Source: Fistulifera solaris (lineage: Eukaryota; Bacillariophyta; Bacillariophyceae; Naviculales; Stauroneidaceae). From it: a stretch of DNA of 64,000 bases. Below are positions 35,299 through 46,412 of the stretch, piece by piece (the first letter of the stretch is position 1; each line of letters begins with the position of its first letter). Under the pieces are notes generated by a model. That model was not told the DNA's origin. It did not search any database and worked only from the letters and a program-made list of their open reading frames with translations. The stretch covers positions 62,001 to 126,000 of the forward strand of contig AP026126.1 of assembly GCA_030295235.1 (NCBI GenBank). The letters run 5' to 3'. The position numbers were made by a program, and so were the translations under genes.

Positions 35299-37087
35299 TT
35301 AACCACGGACTTCAACACCATACAAATGGCCTTCTTCTTCATACAGGACCACCACAATGCGGTCACCGACGTACAGGACGGAATCGTTTTCTTGCACTAT
35401 GCTCTTTCGCTTGATCTTGCGTTCCAAAAGCAACATTTCACCGTATTCGAAGGCCTTGGTGCGGCCAACGTCACTCAACTTTCGTCGGCGGCCGCCTCCC
35501 AGTTGGTTGGTTCCAGTGACCGCAGGACGTGTCGTGATCGTCGCGTTGTTGCTTTTGAACGAATCTTTGCCTTGTAACGCCGCTTCCAGATTACTACATT
35601 GGCAGGTTGGACTCAAATCGGCGGCTGTAAATGGATCCGCAGCAGAGTAGTCCACTTCATATCCCATGTCTTCCATAGAACCAATCGTGACACGCGAAAT
35701 CGGCATGGCTCCCGAAGAAAAGCCTGTCATTAGTTCATCTACGAAACATTCATCGGACCAGTGACTGCATTGTGTACCAGAACCTCCAGTTTGTTCCATG
35801 GGAACCGCTGAAGTGCATCCACTGAGTGTTTGCCATTCAGCATTCGCCTTGGAAGATTCTGAGTAAGAGCATGGTGGGTTGGCACTATTGGTAAAGCCGT
35901 TGATTTCCCAAAGAGTTCCGAAACCGAGAACGTGTCCCATTTCGTGAAGCTGGAGATTGGAGAGCGAAGAAAAAATTTGAGTGTCGCTGAGGTATTAAAA
36001 CTATGTATGGCTCGCTGATGACGAACTTACAATCACCGAAGAAAATGTTCCTTCTGCCTTCAATAGCTCAATATCATCGAGGTCAAACGTCATTTGACCG
36101 ATAGTTGTCGTAAAAGGTTTGGTATCTTGACGTACATACTGTGAAAAAGGTGGGAAAAAGTGAGCGTCGCTTGAAAATCCATATTTTCTTTAACCCCAAG
36201 ATTTATTTACCTCCGGGCCGGCTGAACCGAGCACTCCGCCAACCCCATCATTGGGCTGCAAACTAGCGCAAAGGAAGATATCGTCGATCACTGGAGGCAA
36301 ATTTGGACAGTTCTCACTAACCAGACCAGTGGTATCAACGTCGACAAGGTCACCTACGATCACTTCCTCCCAGCGATTCGCTGCGTCTTCAAATGCCGGT
36401 CGACAGTCCTCAGGAACCGCTGTGAGATCTAACGAAATTCCAAAGTCGATTGCCGTAGGAGTGGCGGTACTTGTTGGGGGCGAGGTCGATGTTGGAATTG
36501 CGGTAACGATCGGTTCGACTGGAGGGGATGTTGCTGTCGGCACTACCGTTGAAGGAGCCGGAGAAGGAACTTCCGTTTCCTCTTCACAGACATCGTCTTT
36601 CTTCTTGCTACCCTTACCGCTACCTTTACCGCTTCCTTTGCCACTAGAGCTGCCACTGTCGCCCTTTCCAGCTTTGCCTGCTTTGCCGCTACTAGCTTTT
36701 CCACCCTTGCCGCTCTTGCTGCTCGGACATTTCTTTCCTTTTCCTTTACCCTTGCCGCTTTTGGAACCTTTACTGCTCTTCTTGCCTTTCCCTTTGCCCG
36801 TTGTTGGACTGAAAGTAAGCGTTGGAGCTAGCGTTGCAGCTGTAGGAAATGCGGTTGCTGTTGGAACGGCCGATGCGGTTGGGTACATACTTTCTAAATC
36901 TTGACTCGAAGACTTTTTTTGACTTGTGCGCGGCCGTTTTGAAGTTGGCACTGGGTAGGACCTCATAGTCTGACAGTTTTGCTCCTCCTCCCCTTCCTCT
37001 TACGTGACTGGTTTCAGCGGCCAAGGAGGACGCGACGAAAGAACATATTGCTAGTGTTGCCGTGGAAGTGCTGATGCGCCCTCGCAT
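35299..37087 (-). CDS. M8-8: secreted leishmanolysin-like zinc metalloprotease
   Basis: Exons 37087-36211, 36138-36031, 35949-35299; about 544 aa, the shortest copy. Signal peptide ISTSTATLAICSFVASSLAA, then Pro/Thr repeats and a Lys/Gly/Ser tract (KGSGKGSGKGSKKKDD). Catalytic part: LDLTAVPEDCRPAF, WEEVIVGDLVDV, IDDIFLC, GSAGPE joined to YVRQDTKPFTTTIG, TFDLDDIELL. The last exon starts with LHEMGHVLGFGTLW, so the zinc motif and the GTLW stretch share one exon as in M8-7. Third ligand CSHWSDECF; ELMTGFSSG; MEDMGYEVDY; C-terminal YVGDRIVVVLYEEEG. HEMGHVLGFGTLW is the form usual in bacterial and protist relatives, so M8-7/M8-8 may be closest to the ancestor. One frame break: one extra T in T7 at 36914-36920 (+). 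Confidence 0.88.
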
Positions 37088-38149
37088 AATTCAGCTTAAA
37101 TTTTTAAAAAGGTCGAGAGAGATGAGCGAAATCTCAACTTGGATTTCTGTGATAGGAACTTGTTGGCCATTTGTAAAACAATCGATCGGATCTTCTGTCT
37201 CGTAGAGGGTCCCGTCGACCAAATTGAAATCGTTGTCGGCGTGTCGCAATAATGCTTTGCGTGAAAGGTTCGACGAATTGGTCCACCAACCAGCGGGACA
37301 GAGCCGTTGGATTCGTACTTCCTTTTGATATAGAATTTTTATTATAGGGTTCACTCTTTAACTATCCTTAACTTTCGGTGCCGCAGAATATAAGTAGGAA
37401 ATATGTTCGAGTGAATTTCAAATTTCAAATCATGCCACAATCATTCAACAAAAAACGATCCGATGCATTGACCGTTGGTCACAAGACTGATGTGTCGTGA
37501 GAAATTTCTGTACCTGGTACCGTGTTGCTATAAGCTGTTGTCTGAAAGGTATAGAATAATTAACCTTATAAAGTGTCTACGTCAAGTACGGTACAGTAAA
37601 CAACCGAATTTAAAGTTAAAGCGGTTGTTGTTCGAGGTCACCTTTGTTATACAGAAGGCTGTGACGTCTTTGGACTTTATAAGGCTTTGCTATCCTGATT
37701 CTTTTTAGCTATCTTGGTGTTGTTTGATGAGAATCGGCAGCTGCATGATGCTTTAGAGAGAGAGAGAGACGGGCGGGTGCATACCACAGTTAATGACGCC
37801 AATAAAAACCTTCCAGATTCCTTGACCAGGTTATCGACAAGGCGAAAGACTGCCATTCTTTAATGGAGACGAACTTTTTCTCGTTTGTCACACTCCTTAG
37901 GCAATCAATACAACACAACACCACAATTGTCAGCTACGACTTTGAATAGCATGTCCAGGCTATGCTTTCCCTTCATCGTGCCTTGCCGGGAAAGTAAAAG
38001 GATTCTAGAATGAATCACGATAAAAGATTTAGCAACAGTATTTCAAGTTCTTATAGTCAAACTTTCATTCGAATTGAATCTTTGTGCACTCAGCTATTGT
38101 TGAGCAATTTGCACCTTCGTTTGCATTCTCGGATAGGTTGTCACCAGCA
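37088..38149. other. Intergenic, no gene seen
   Basis: About 1.06 kb between M8-8 and the GDT1-like gene. A short minus ORF at 37091-37354 has no recognisable feature. There is a (ga) run near 37755. Confidence 0.45.
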
Positions 38150-39105
38150 TTAAAACACACCCAACGCGGTCGTTACGGCAAATACCAAGAACAAGGTCCC
38201 CCCGATAATCCCAATGACTCGTTCACTAATGTACTTGGCCAAGTACGATCCACCCGCAACGGCAATGCCCGTGGCCAACGCATGCGCAGCAATAGCGCCT
38301 CCGCAGACACTGACCGGATTCTGTGCGGCACTCAACGCAATCGTACTCAAAAACGAGCGATCACCAAATTCCGCCGCAAAGACCAAACCAAAGATACTCG
38401 CTACTTGTCCCAACCGCGACGCGGACAAGAGTGACGTTTGTTCTTGTACGGTTTCTTCCGCTTCCGCGAGTTCTTCGTCCATGGCACTGGGTGCACCCGG
38501 TTCCATGGCGAGCGCGTCTTGCAATGTTTTGATCCCAAAAAGGCAAAGGCCGCAATGGCAGCAACATCATCCAAGGGTATTTGTCCTCCTCCGAAGCTCG
38601 GCATGACGTGAAAGACTTGCCCAATTAAAACACTCAACACGGTCATGACCGCCAGTGCCCCCACGGATCCGACAAAACTAATCCACCGACCCAATTTCAT
38701 GCCCAACAATCCAGCCACAAAGAATGTTTTGTCACCAATTTCACTCAAAAAGACTAAAGTGAAGGCTTGATAAAATCCTGTTTCCGTCAGACTGCTCCAC
38801 CAAGCGGATGACGTGAGTGAGGGCGCGGCGTGGGCGGCGGCCGGGAAGAACGAAGCGGCCGTCAGGAATACAGCGGCTGTCGTTGCGGCTGTCGTTGAAG
38901 AATTCCAGATGGATGATGATGTTTCTTTCTTTGAGTTGGTACATTCCATTCGTTTTTGGTGTGCCGATAATGATAATTGTGTTGTGGAAAGAATGATGGC
39001 AGGACGTGTCGGTCGTCGCAACGAGTGGTGTCTCAGTGAGGGGGCTTGAAATGCCCCTGCTGACCCCACAAAAAGGAGCAGTAACAATTGATAGCAGTTA
39101 TACAT
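38150..39105 (-). CDS. Plastid GDT1/PAM71-like cation transporter (UPF0016)
   Basis: Two UPF0016 repeats are seen, each with its E-x-G-D motif: [14 protein letters not shown] in the first half and [13 protein letters not shown] in the second. Relatives move Mn2+ or Ca2+ across the plastid envelope or thylakoid (PAM71, CMT1) or the Golgi (GDT1/TMEM165). Start at ATG 39105, giving a signal peptide ([17 protein letters not shown]) whose A-F junction is of the diatom plastid type. So I infer a plastid location and a role in supplying Mn or Ca to photosynthesis. The reading frame breaks between FAFLG and IKTLQDAL by one missing base near 38534-38541 (+ run CCCAAAAA). With it restored the two halves join. 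Hydrophobic helices flank both motifs, about six in total. Divergent from the lipoate ligase-like gene. Confidence 0.88.
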
Positions 39106-39462
39106 GTTCAATAGACGAATATCGTTGTGTTGATTGATGTATATCTATATCTTGTTCTGTAAGCCACAGCAGGTTTATAGATGCATCGAGAACCTTGCTT
39201 GTCGATCAAAAAATAATAATGATGGGTAAAGGTTGTGCCGACTTGACTGACGTTTTTGTGGCTGGATCGGCGTATCATCTACAGTCTTGCCGTCGATCGT
39301 ACACATTCAGAAGCCGACATACAGACAGGCGATGTGACGTCATCCCCATGTTTCAACCGCCAACCGCCGCGCTTGATGATGATCGATCGCTGACTTAATC
39401 CAACAATAACCCATTGTTTTTCTTGTATTCGCTCCAATTTACTTTTTTTCAAAAACACAATC
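39106..39462. promoter_or_regulatory. Divergent intergenic region between GDT1-like and lipoate ligase-like genes
   Basis: The two gene starts are 357 bp apart on opposite strands, so both promoters must lie here. No specific motif is recognised. Confidence 0.4.
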
Positions 39463-40461
39463 ATGGTACAAATGCTTTCATCACAAACCTTCTGTCGAAT
39501 TCGAATGCTGACACGACGACGACGACGACGACGATGGACTTCCACTACCACAACAGCGCCCACCGTGCAATATCTCGATTTGACTGGCTTGTCCATTTTA
39601 GAACGATTGGTATTGGAAGAATATGTTTACCAGACACAGACACAATGTAACTGGGTCTTGATTGGGACTCATGGATTGCAGTCTACTTTAGAGGAATCTT
39701 CTCCGTGGTCTCTGGCTTCTTCCTTCCTTCATTCATCCCGAGACGCCGCCATTGTATTAGGAATTGGCGGAAAGATTCCGGAATTGTTGTACACCAAACC
39801 CGTGCAAGACGATCAGATACCCGTCATTCGTCGTTTTTCTGGTGGTGGAACTGTCTTGATGAATGGCGATTGTATATGGACAACCTTGATGGGACGTGAT
39901 TTTCCGACACGACCTTTTTATCCAAGGCCTTTGATGGAATACACGGCGACTCATTTCTTTCATCCCCTCTTTACGCGACTTCAATCCTATCAACAGCTGA
40001 AACAACAACAATCGAATGATCATCATTCAAGCACCACCATCACCACCGATAACTTGTTTTCCTTACGCGAACACGATTATGTGTGGGACAAGGACTCGAA
40101 AATTGCCGGCAACGCCCAGAGCATTGGGAAAACTGGGTGGTTGCACCATACAAGTTTCTTGTGGCAGATTCCGTCCGGTATGAGTCGGTATTTGCGGTTA
40201 CCGGCGAAGCGACCGGAATATCGGGCTTCCCGGCCGCACGAAGACTTTGTGCGGGCCTTGTCACAGATCTTTCCGCATTTGACGGTGGATGATTTTCGAC
40301 GGGCATTCCGCGAAACAAGTCAGACAGTGTATTCTGTGGAGTCGTCGTGTGTATTATCTGAATTGCAAGAGGAATATCTGTTGCCAGTAGTTGTTCCAGA
40401 AGGTGGGTTGCGACAGTGGTATCAAACGAAAAGTCGAACCAAAGTGATGACCCAATTTTGA
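39463..40461 (+). CDS. Lipoate-protein ligase A-like protein (BPL/LplA family)
   Basis: 332 aa, no intron, ATG at 39463. The LplA/biotin-ligase fold signature is clear: VIRRFSGGGTV (substrate/ATP binding) near residues 121-131 and DSKIAGNAQSIGKTGWLHHT, with the catalytic Lys of the family in DSKIAG. The ending (YLRLPAKRPEYRASRPHEDF) matches the plant and algal branch of this family rather than bacterial LplA, which has an extra C-terminal domain. The N-terminus (CRIRMLTRRRRRRRW) is strongly basic and could be a mitochondrial presequence. A Gln/His/Thr-rich insertion sits near residues 183-205. The expected role is lipoylation of 2-oxoacid dehydrogenase or GCS H protein; the exact substrate cannot be read. 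Confidence 0.85.
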   Translation: MVQMLSSQTFCRIRMLTRRRRRRRWTSTTTTAPTVQYLDLTGLSILERLVLEEYVYQTQTQCNWVLIGTHGLQSTLEESSPWSLASSFLHSSRDAAIVLGIGGKIPELLYTKPVQDDQIPVIRRFSGGGTVLMNGDCIWTTLMGRDFPTRPFYPRPLMEYTATHFFHPLFTRLQSYQQLKQQQSNDHHSSTTITTDNLFSLREHDYVWDKDSKIAGNAQSIGKTGWLHHTSFLWQIPSGMSRYLRLPAKRPEYRASRPHEDFVRALSQIFPHLTVDDFRRAFRETSQTVYSVESSCVLSELQEEYLLPVVVPEGGLRQWYQTKSRTKVMTQF

Positions 40462-40782
40462 GGTGATTTATCTTTTGATGGAAACGTATGGTAGCTTGTT
40501 ACATGATTCAGATGAAAATCTGGTTAAGACTCACTGTATCTATCGCATCACCTAGCGAAAGGAATACAAAAGGCAGAAATCATGATAAAATTATTGAGAA
40601 AATAAAACCAGGCGAAATCTTAGTCGTGTACCGCTAGGACATCGGCATTGCCTACTACTCCGTACTGTATTACGGACAGTATTTTATTGTCAGCGCGCCG
40701 TCTGCAAGGCAAAGACGCGATGATGCCAAGATAATCAAAATCATATCTATCGGTGCTAATACAAACTCTTTAGTGTTAAGAA
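40462..40782. other. Intergenic, no gene seen
   Basis: About 320 bp between two plus-strand genes. Nothing recognised. Confidence 0.45.
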
Positions 40783-41454
40783 ATGTGGTGCGGCGGCAGC
40801 TTACTTTGGGTAACAGCGTGGCTTGTATCCCACTCATCCATTCGTCATGACGAAAAAGTACCAACCAAGCAATTTGCCTTTAACGAACTGCTGGAAGAAG
40901 ACGATCCTTTACGACGACGAACGATGCAATCGTTCATGACTGCTTTACTAGGAATGAATGCATGGGTTAAAGCGTCTCAGCAAACCACTGCTATGGATGA
41001 TTCACTGCTAGATGATAGTGCACGAATGCCCTCACTGTTTACCCGACAGGTCAGCCATCCTTTTTCGTGCGAATACACCATTCAGCCACCCGATCAAGCA
41101 ACAATTACCCGGAATAGTCCTCATCAAGTGCAATGGACGTCGCACGACGACGAAAGTTGGCAGCTCGACTTAGTTTTTAGTCATTTGCCCAGTGCCGATG
41201 TCTCGTGGAACGACTTGGTTCACAATCGCTTATTGCAGGTGCAACACGAGGAACAATGTTTCGTGACTTGTCGCGAAGAACCCTTCGACCTTCGTCACAT
41301 GTCCTGGAGCTTGCTTACGTCACCACGCATCAACCTTTGCATCTGGGAAAGCGACAAGAGTGGAAAACTCGCCTGCACTGGAATAAGAATGTTCTTCTAT
41401 CGACACACTGTCACGGTTCAAATCTTCCAGAACGATCCGTTTCGGCTGTTCTAG
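40783..41454 (+). CDS. Secreted or ER protein of unknown function, 223 aa
   Basis: ATG at 40783. A short hydrophobic start (GGSLLWVTAWLVSHSS) looks like a signal peptide. The rest is soluble, with four Cys in the second half (FSCEYTI, CFVTCREE, INLCIW, KLACTG). The spacing of short alternating hydrophobic stretches suggests a beta-rich domain of about 120 residues from residue 88 onward. No family is recognised. The open frame, the plausible signal peptide and the even Cys content make a real gene likely. Confidence 0.55.
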   Translation: MWCGGSLLWVTAWLVSHSSIRHDEKVPTKQFAFNELLEEDDPLRRRTMQSFMTALLGMNAWVKASQQTTAMDDSLLDDSARMPSLFTRQVSHPFSCEYTIQPPDQATITRNSPHQVQWTSHDDESWQLDLVFSHLPSADVSWNDLVHNRLLQVQHEEQCFVTCREEPFDLRHMSWSLLTSPRINLCIWESDKSGKLACTGIRMFFYRHTVTVQIFQNDPFRLF

Positions 41455-42582
41455 ATTCTATCGTGCTGAAATGTTTGTAGGTTTTATTCTGAAATAGCTA
41501 TATCATCATCACCACGAACGACCCGCCGATGTTCGAAAAAAGCTTTTCGAAACATGAATCAATCACAACTCACAACATTTTGGCAATCATTGACTACTCG
41601 GAGTGTTACTTGTCAGTTCAATGGTTTTTTGACAAGACAATGATGGGAAGAGTCTCATTAAAACTCAGCAGCTTTCTGTGATTCACGATAAAGTCCTTAC
41701 CAGTTGGTCGTTTCAACCATAACCTAGGATCGACAAGAACACGAGGACCTATTTTTCCATAATTAAGCCATAGGCGTCCCAGGTCCCAGTGATTCCATGT
41801 GGAATTTAACAAGCAGCAATTCGGAATTGGTGTCGAAGTTCCATTATTTCCTGTCAATCTTAGAGGTTCGCTACGAAAACGCTAGTCAGGACTTCGACCT
41901 AAGCCTATAGCCAAGGATGTTAGGATCAGGGAATAAAATTAACTTTATTCCAAGTAGTTCGATGCAAGTTTGTTTTTCCATTTACTCTAGTTTAAGTAGT
42001 AGTCAGAGAAAATCAGGCGTGGGAGGGCTGGAGTCTTCTGTAAGCTCATTTTTCGAAGTGCCCATAAATCTGATATTGACTGTGCCGGTTATAAATGTCT
42101 TTTTTCGCTTCGGGGCCCACTTTCGAAAAGATACTCAGCATGTCTGTTTCCAAGAACCTGTCATTGTGCGTTGGATTGCAATAATTTCTTCGCAGTTTCC
42201 GTTTCAAGAAGTCTTTTGTTGGTCTTTTGGGTCATTTAACGCAACACGATCTGCAGAATTTGAAGCCGAGTCTTGGTGGGATCGTACAGAATAGCTTAGT
42301 GATGGGTGACGAGCGACACACGATTCTTGCTTTTTTCACTGACCCAACTGGATTTAAATTTATAGCTAATATACCTAGGATAAGTGCGCGCCAGACCTGT
42401 GCCCCTTCTCCGTGCTGCTTCCATGCATGACCGGATTTCGCTGGAAGTTGGACGGGCGCGCCGCGGTCCCACGTTTGCGTGGCCTTCCGCCCATTTTTGG
42501 GACAAGTCTCTTACATTTTTCTATTTTCGCAATCCATCTCACGATTTCTCGTTCGCCCAAAATTACCTCTCCTATTTCTCCC
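41455..42582. other. Intergenic, no gene called
   Basis: About 1.1 kb. Two ORFs exist here (41618-41857 minus, with GRLWLNYGKIG; 41917-42294 plus), but the first lacks an ATG and neither has a recognisable domain. I leave both uncalled. Confidence 0.4.
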
Positions 42583-43059
42583 ATGGAATCATCACAAACG
42601 GCAATGCCATCACGGAAAAACTCATTATCATTAGAAACAATTGACGGCAGTCACACAAACTTGACACACAACATGACATTACCAATCCCGTTCATGCGAC
42701 GAACATCCACCAATTCAACTCTCTCCTCCATGGTATCGTCCTTGTCGTTACAAATATTAGACGACGAAATGATTGAATCTCCATCGAAAAAGCAAGGCTT
42801 GCGAAGAAAAGAAAACCCCAACGCGGTATTACCTCCTCGATCACCTTCCAAGGCTGTTCGATGGAGTGACTTGTCATCATCTTCACTGCGCTACAACGAT
42901 CGATGGTCGTCTGATTTTGACATGGATGTTTGCCCCAAACGGCCTCGAAGGTCTCCGGAAGCATCTTCTTTACCGACGACACCACCACCACAAAGGAAAT
43001 CACTGTGGAGCGTGGCGACCCAAAGTCTGTTGCAAGTCCTCACAACCTCCGACAAGTGA
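42583..43059 (+). CDS. Ser-rich protein of unknown function, about 158 aa
   Basis: I chose the ATG at 42583 because the frame upstream of it is low in information. The protein is Ser/Pro-rich and basic, with MRRTSTNSTLSSMVSSLSL, SPSKKQGLRRKENPN, SPSKAVRWSDLSSSSLR and a C-terminal SLWSVATQSLLQVL segment. There is no signal peptide or membrane helix. SP and RRxS contexts suggest phosphorylation. The function is not recognised. Its style resembles the Ser-rich gene at 5511-6626 and the short ORF at 45797-46111, but I see no convincing alignment. Confidence 0.5.
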   Translation: MESSQTAMPSRKNSLSLETIDGSHTNLTHNMTLPIPFMRRTSTNSTLSSMVSSLSLQILDDEMIESPSKKQGLRRKENPNAVLPPRSPSKAVRWSDLSSSSLRYNDRWSSDFDMDVCPKRPRRSPEASSLPTTPPPQRKSLWSVATQSLLQVLTTSDK

Positions 43060-43876
43060 TCACAAAATCTCTTCTTCCTCCTTCCTTATAATAGACTCTT
43101 CATGATGTGTATCTAAAAATTTATAAGCAGTTTTGGTTCATGTTATTCACTGTATCTATTTTTGAATAAATCTACAGTTATGCACATCTCGAGCTCCCTC
43201 TAGAGTTCAACACTCGCATCTCAATTCAAGTATTCCTTCTATCTTGAAGGTAATTGATGGTTGATAATTGTTGATCCTTCGTATGTTTCAGTCCTACATT
43301 TCTCTTCCTTCATTCCTTGTGATTTTTTCATTCGATCGAGTATGGAGTGCGTGGATGTCTGCTTCGGCACGATTCCCACCGTCGTGTTTCACGAAGGCAC
43401 GAGGAGTAGTCGTCGTCGTCGTCAGTCGTCTCGTGCCTTCGACGAAAAGTCCAAAGGGTTGAGGTTAGGGACATTTGGGCGTTACAGATCAGTATCGACG
43501 AAAAGGTACAAGTGACTTTTGGGTGGCCTTCCCGCCGGCCTTTTTATTGCAATCGACAGCGCGAGGAGCTTTTATTGCGACGTTGTTGTTGCTGTGCAAA
43601 AGGATTGTAAATTACTCTGTTGCGTCCTTTGCTTGGCTTTCATTTCAGCTTTACTCTCTCATCCGTAAAAAGAAAGACAATTAACTGATTTTGCGGGTTT
43701 CTTTCGAAAGTACTGCAATTATTCGTGAACGAACTATTGCTTTCATTTTAACGCACCTCGCCGTTTCCGTTTCGCTCCGTGACCGTCCGTTTCTTTACAA
43801 GAATCTTCATTTTGACAACACGCTGCATTACATTACATTATAATCTTGTATCAATATCAATTTGCAAAAGTAAGGA
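43060..43876. other. Intergenic upstream of CDC14
   Basis: About 820 bp. It includes one copy of the palindrome CTTTCGAAAG (43701-43710), also found in a cluster near 53.9 kb. No supported gene. Confidence 0.45.
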
Positions 43877-45618
43877 ATGTCGGAAGCATCCACTCCGCGC
43901 GTTGCGGCGACCGTTCGATCGAAGAATCCTTTAAAAGGAGCCGTCGAAATTCTCCCGGTACGTCAAACGAATCTCCTTCGTTTCCGTTAGTCAGTTTTCT
44001 TGCCAGTACCTCTGAACTCGTCTTTCTCATATTCTCTGTTGTGTGATTATCACGTGATTTCTGTATCCCTGCGCTCGTTTGTTACGTTTCATTGACAGCA
44101 ACGACTCTATTATGCCGCATTAAAGACGCCGCCGCCGAGTCACAATATTCTCGCCTCCACGCCACGACGACACGACGATGGGAAGAAAGATCCCAAGAAA
44201 CAGATCCACTTTTTCAATATGGACAATGAACTCATTTACTGGAACTTCTTTCTCGATTTTGGGCCTCTCAATTTGGGACAATTGATTCGATTTTCGAACC
44301 GACTCAACGATAAATTGCGCAAGTTCCCCGTCGTTTGTTTTTATTCCACAACGTTACCGGCGAAACGAGCGAATGCAATTTTTCTCATTTCGGCGTGGCA
44401 AATGTTGTTTCTGGGACGCAGTCCTGAACAAGCGTATAAAGGCTTTGCCAAGACAATAACGAATAGTCCTCGGCATCGGAGTACTTCCCTAGTAACCTCG
44501 AATGTGTTTCCAGACACCGCCGCCACGTGCAGTCTACCGCCGGTGTCGGCAAGTCAAGGGGCGGTGACGATTGCGCCGTTGCCCAACTTCCACGATGCTT
44601 CGCCGTGTGAGTGTACGTTCGATATTACCGTCATGGATTGTTTGCATGGACTGGCGGCCGCCTTGACGCACGGGTTTTTTGATCTGGATACATTTGATGT
44701 CGATGAATACGAACACTTTGAACAAGTTGAGGTAAGTCTTGCAAGGATTGTGCTGCAAGCTTTGATTCGGGGGTTATTATGTCGCTCATCAGGCACTCTG
44801 TCTCTCTCGTTTTTCGCAGAACGGTGATTTGAATTGGCTATGCAAGGATCGAATTTTAGCCTTTGCGGGTCCATCCTACGAACGACACGTATCACCCGAA
44901 GGTTATTGCACATTAGCACCTGCGGACTACATTCCTTACTTTTTTAGAAAAGAAGGTTAGTTTAGTCGTTCGATTGAACAAGAAAGCGTATCACGAGGAA
45001 GACTTTGTCGAAGCCGGAATCAATCACGTGGAAGCCTTCTTTCTAGATGGTTCATGTCCTCCCATGTCCATTCTTCATGGTGTCGTAGAAGCCTTTGAAA
45101 GTGTTCCTGCTGATGAAGCATTTGCGGTGCACTGCAAAGCCGGTTTGGGACGCACCGGAACTTGCATCGGTGCGTATTTGATGAAACATTACCGCATGAC
45201 GGCCGTCGAGTGTATTGCCTGGATGCGCATTTGTCGTCCAGGATGTGTCATTGGTCCGCAACAAGAGTTTTTGGAAAAGATTCAGCCCATGTTTTGGCAA
45301 GAAGGGGAGGCGGCCGGATTAATTGAACGGCCGTTGGCTCTCGTTGCGGCGGATGACGATGACGACAAAGAAGAAACTAAAGAGCAAGAGGTAGTTGAAA
45401 CTACTGAAGAGACTCCTCCCATTACGAACGATGATGAGGAAGTGACGGGCCGCTCCGGGCAAGCGGAAGGTCTCTTAGCAGCCAGAACTCGACGAAACGG
45501 TAAATCATCGTCACCATCGACGACCCCTAGTCGCAAAGTTCAGCCGTTACCAGCACCGATTACACCGGAAAAATCGGTCGTTGCGGCCGAATCGAATGGG
45601 ACAACATTACGATGTTGA
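43877..45618 (+). CDS. CDC14: CDC14-type dual-specificity protein phosphatase
   Basis: Exons 43877-43957, 44099-44731, 44820-45618, all GT-AG (gtacgt, gtaagt donors). The N-terminal domain shows the CDC14 signature: LYYAALKTPPPS, FNMDNELIYWNFFLDFGPLN, LPAKRANAIFLISAW and GFFDLDTFDVDEYEH. The catalytic domain has RLNKKAYHEEDFVEAG, the P-loop HCKAGLGRTGTC with its Cys and Arg, and the ending WMRICRPGCVIGPQQEFLE. An acidic, low-complexity tail of about 90 residues follows. The enzyme removes proline-directed phosphates and acts in mitotic exit, cytokinesis or ciliary functions, depending on lineage. One frame break: T6 at 44940-44945 should be T5; the protein then aligns without a gap (PYFLEKKVSLVVRLN). 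Confidence 0.95.
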
Positions 45619-45796
45619 TGGCCCTTGTAAATGTATCACACAGGCGTTAACACAAAGCTATGGGTCTATGTTCAAAAGCAGAAATACAATGATATAAAGC
45701 ATATGAGACAAAATGGTATCTTTTATTCAAGCTCTGACGCTAATCTATCTTTGAGAGGCTGGTGTCAAAGGCATTAGCTTGTCTTATTGAGTCTGT

Positions 45797-46111
45797 TTAT
45801 TCTTGCGTAATTTCTCTGGAGATTTCTCGTTGTGGAAGCTCCGGAAGGACGTCCCACTGAATACTCGACAAGCTACTCCATCGGCTTTGGGGAGGGGCAA
45901 ACGTCACATGCTTCGTGCAGGAGTGTTTTCCGTCTCCTTTCCTGTTTGGTAGAGTCGAATAGCTGGTGTCTGTCGAGGAGGATGGAACTTCAGAGGAGGA
46001 GTCGGTGGTTTGATTCGATGAAGTTGAAGGTGGCGTCATAAGGGACAATATAGACATGTTGCTGTTGATGATAGATATCCTAAGCGTTTCTCTTGTTGAA
46101 CAATCAAGCAT
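45797..46111 (-). CDS. Short Ser/Thr-rich ORF, 104 aa, uncertain
   Basis: ATG at 46111, with a second possible start at the Met of MSILSLMTPP. Contains TDSSSEVPSSSTDTSYS and KHVTFAPPQSRWSSLSS, then a short acidic end. No domain or signal peptide. It is convergent with CDC14. It may be a small regulatory-type protein or a chance ORF. Confidence 0.35.
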   Translation of the reverse strand: MLDCSTRETLRISIINSNMSILSLMTPPSTSSNQTTDSSSEVPSSSTDTSYSTLPNRKGDGKHSCTKHVTFAPPQSRWSSLSSIQWDVLPELPQREISREITQE

Positions 46112-46412
46112 TGATATTTGTGTTTGTTTGCGTGTGTGTGACCTGAATTTATGGATGAAACAACAACACAGATGATCGACAGGAAGAGCAAAGCAAAACG
46201 AAGAATGAGGAAAGAAATCGTGCCGAATTTATGGTTCCAGCATGGAAACGGGTTTACCAGGTACAGTTTACAGAAGTGTAACGTAAACGCCGTCCATAAG
46301 CAAAACACAAAAAGGGGACCGACAAACACCGCAGATGAGAAGATTTCCGTGTCGCCTCTTGTTGATGTTCGTCAGGATTCTTGTGAAGCGAAGAGTCGTC
46401 GTCGGTCGTCGT
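46112..46412. other. Intergenic up to the MITE
   Basis: About 300 bp, no supported gene. It ends in GTC-rich sequence that includes the left target-site copy of the MITE. Confidence 0.4.

Noticed and set aside
41618-42294. ORFs at 41618-41857 (-) and 41917-42294 (+)
   Set aside because: The first has no ATG, the second no recognisable composition. GRLWLNYGKIG looks protein-like, but one short segment is not enough.
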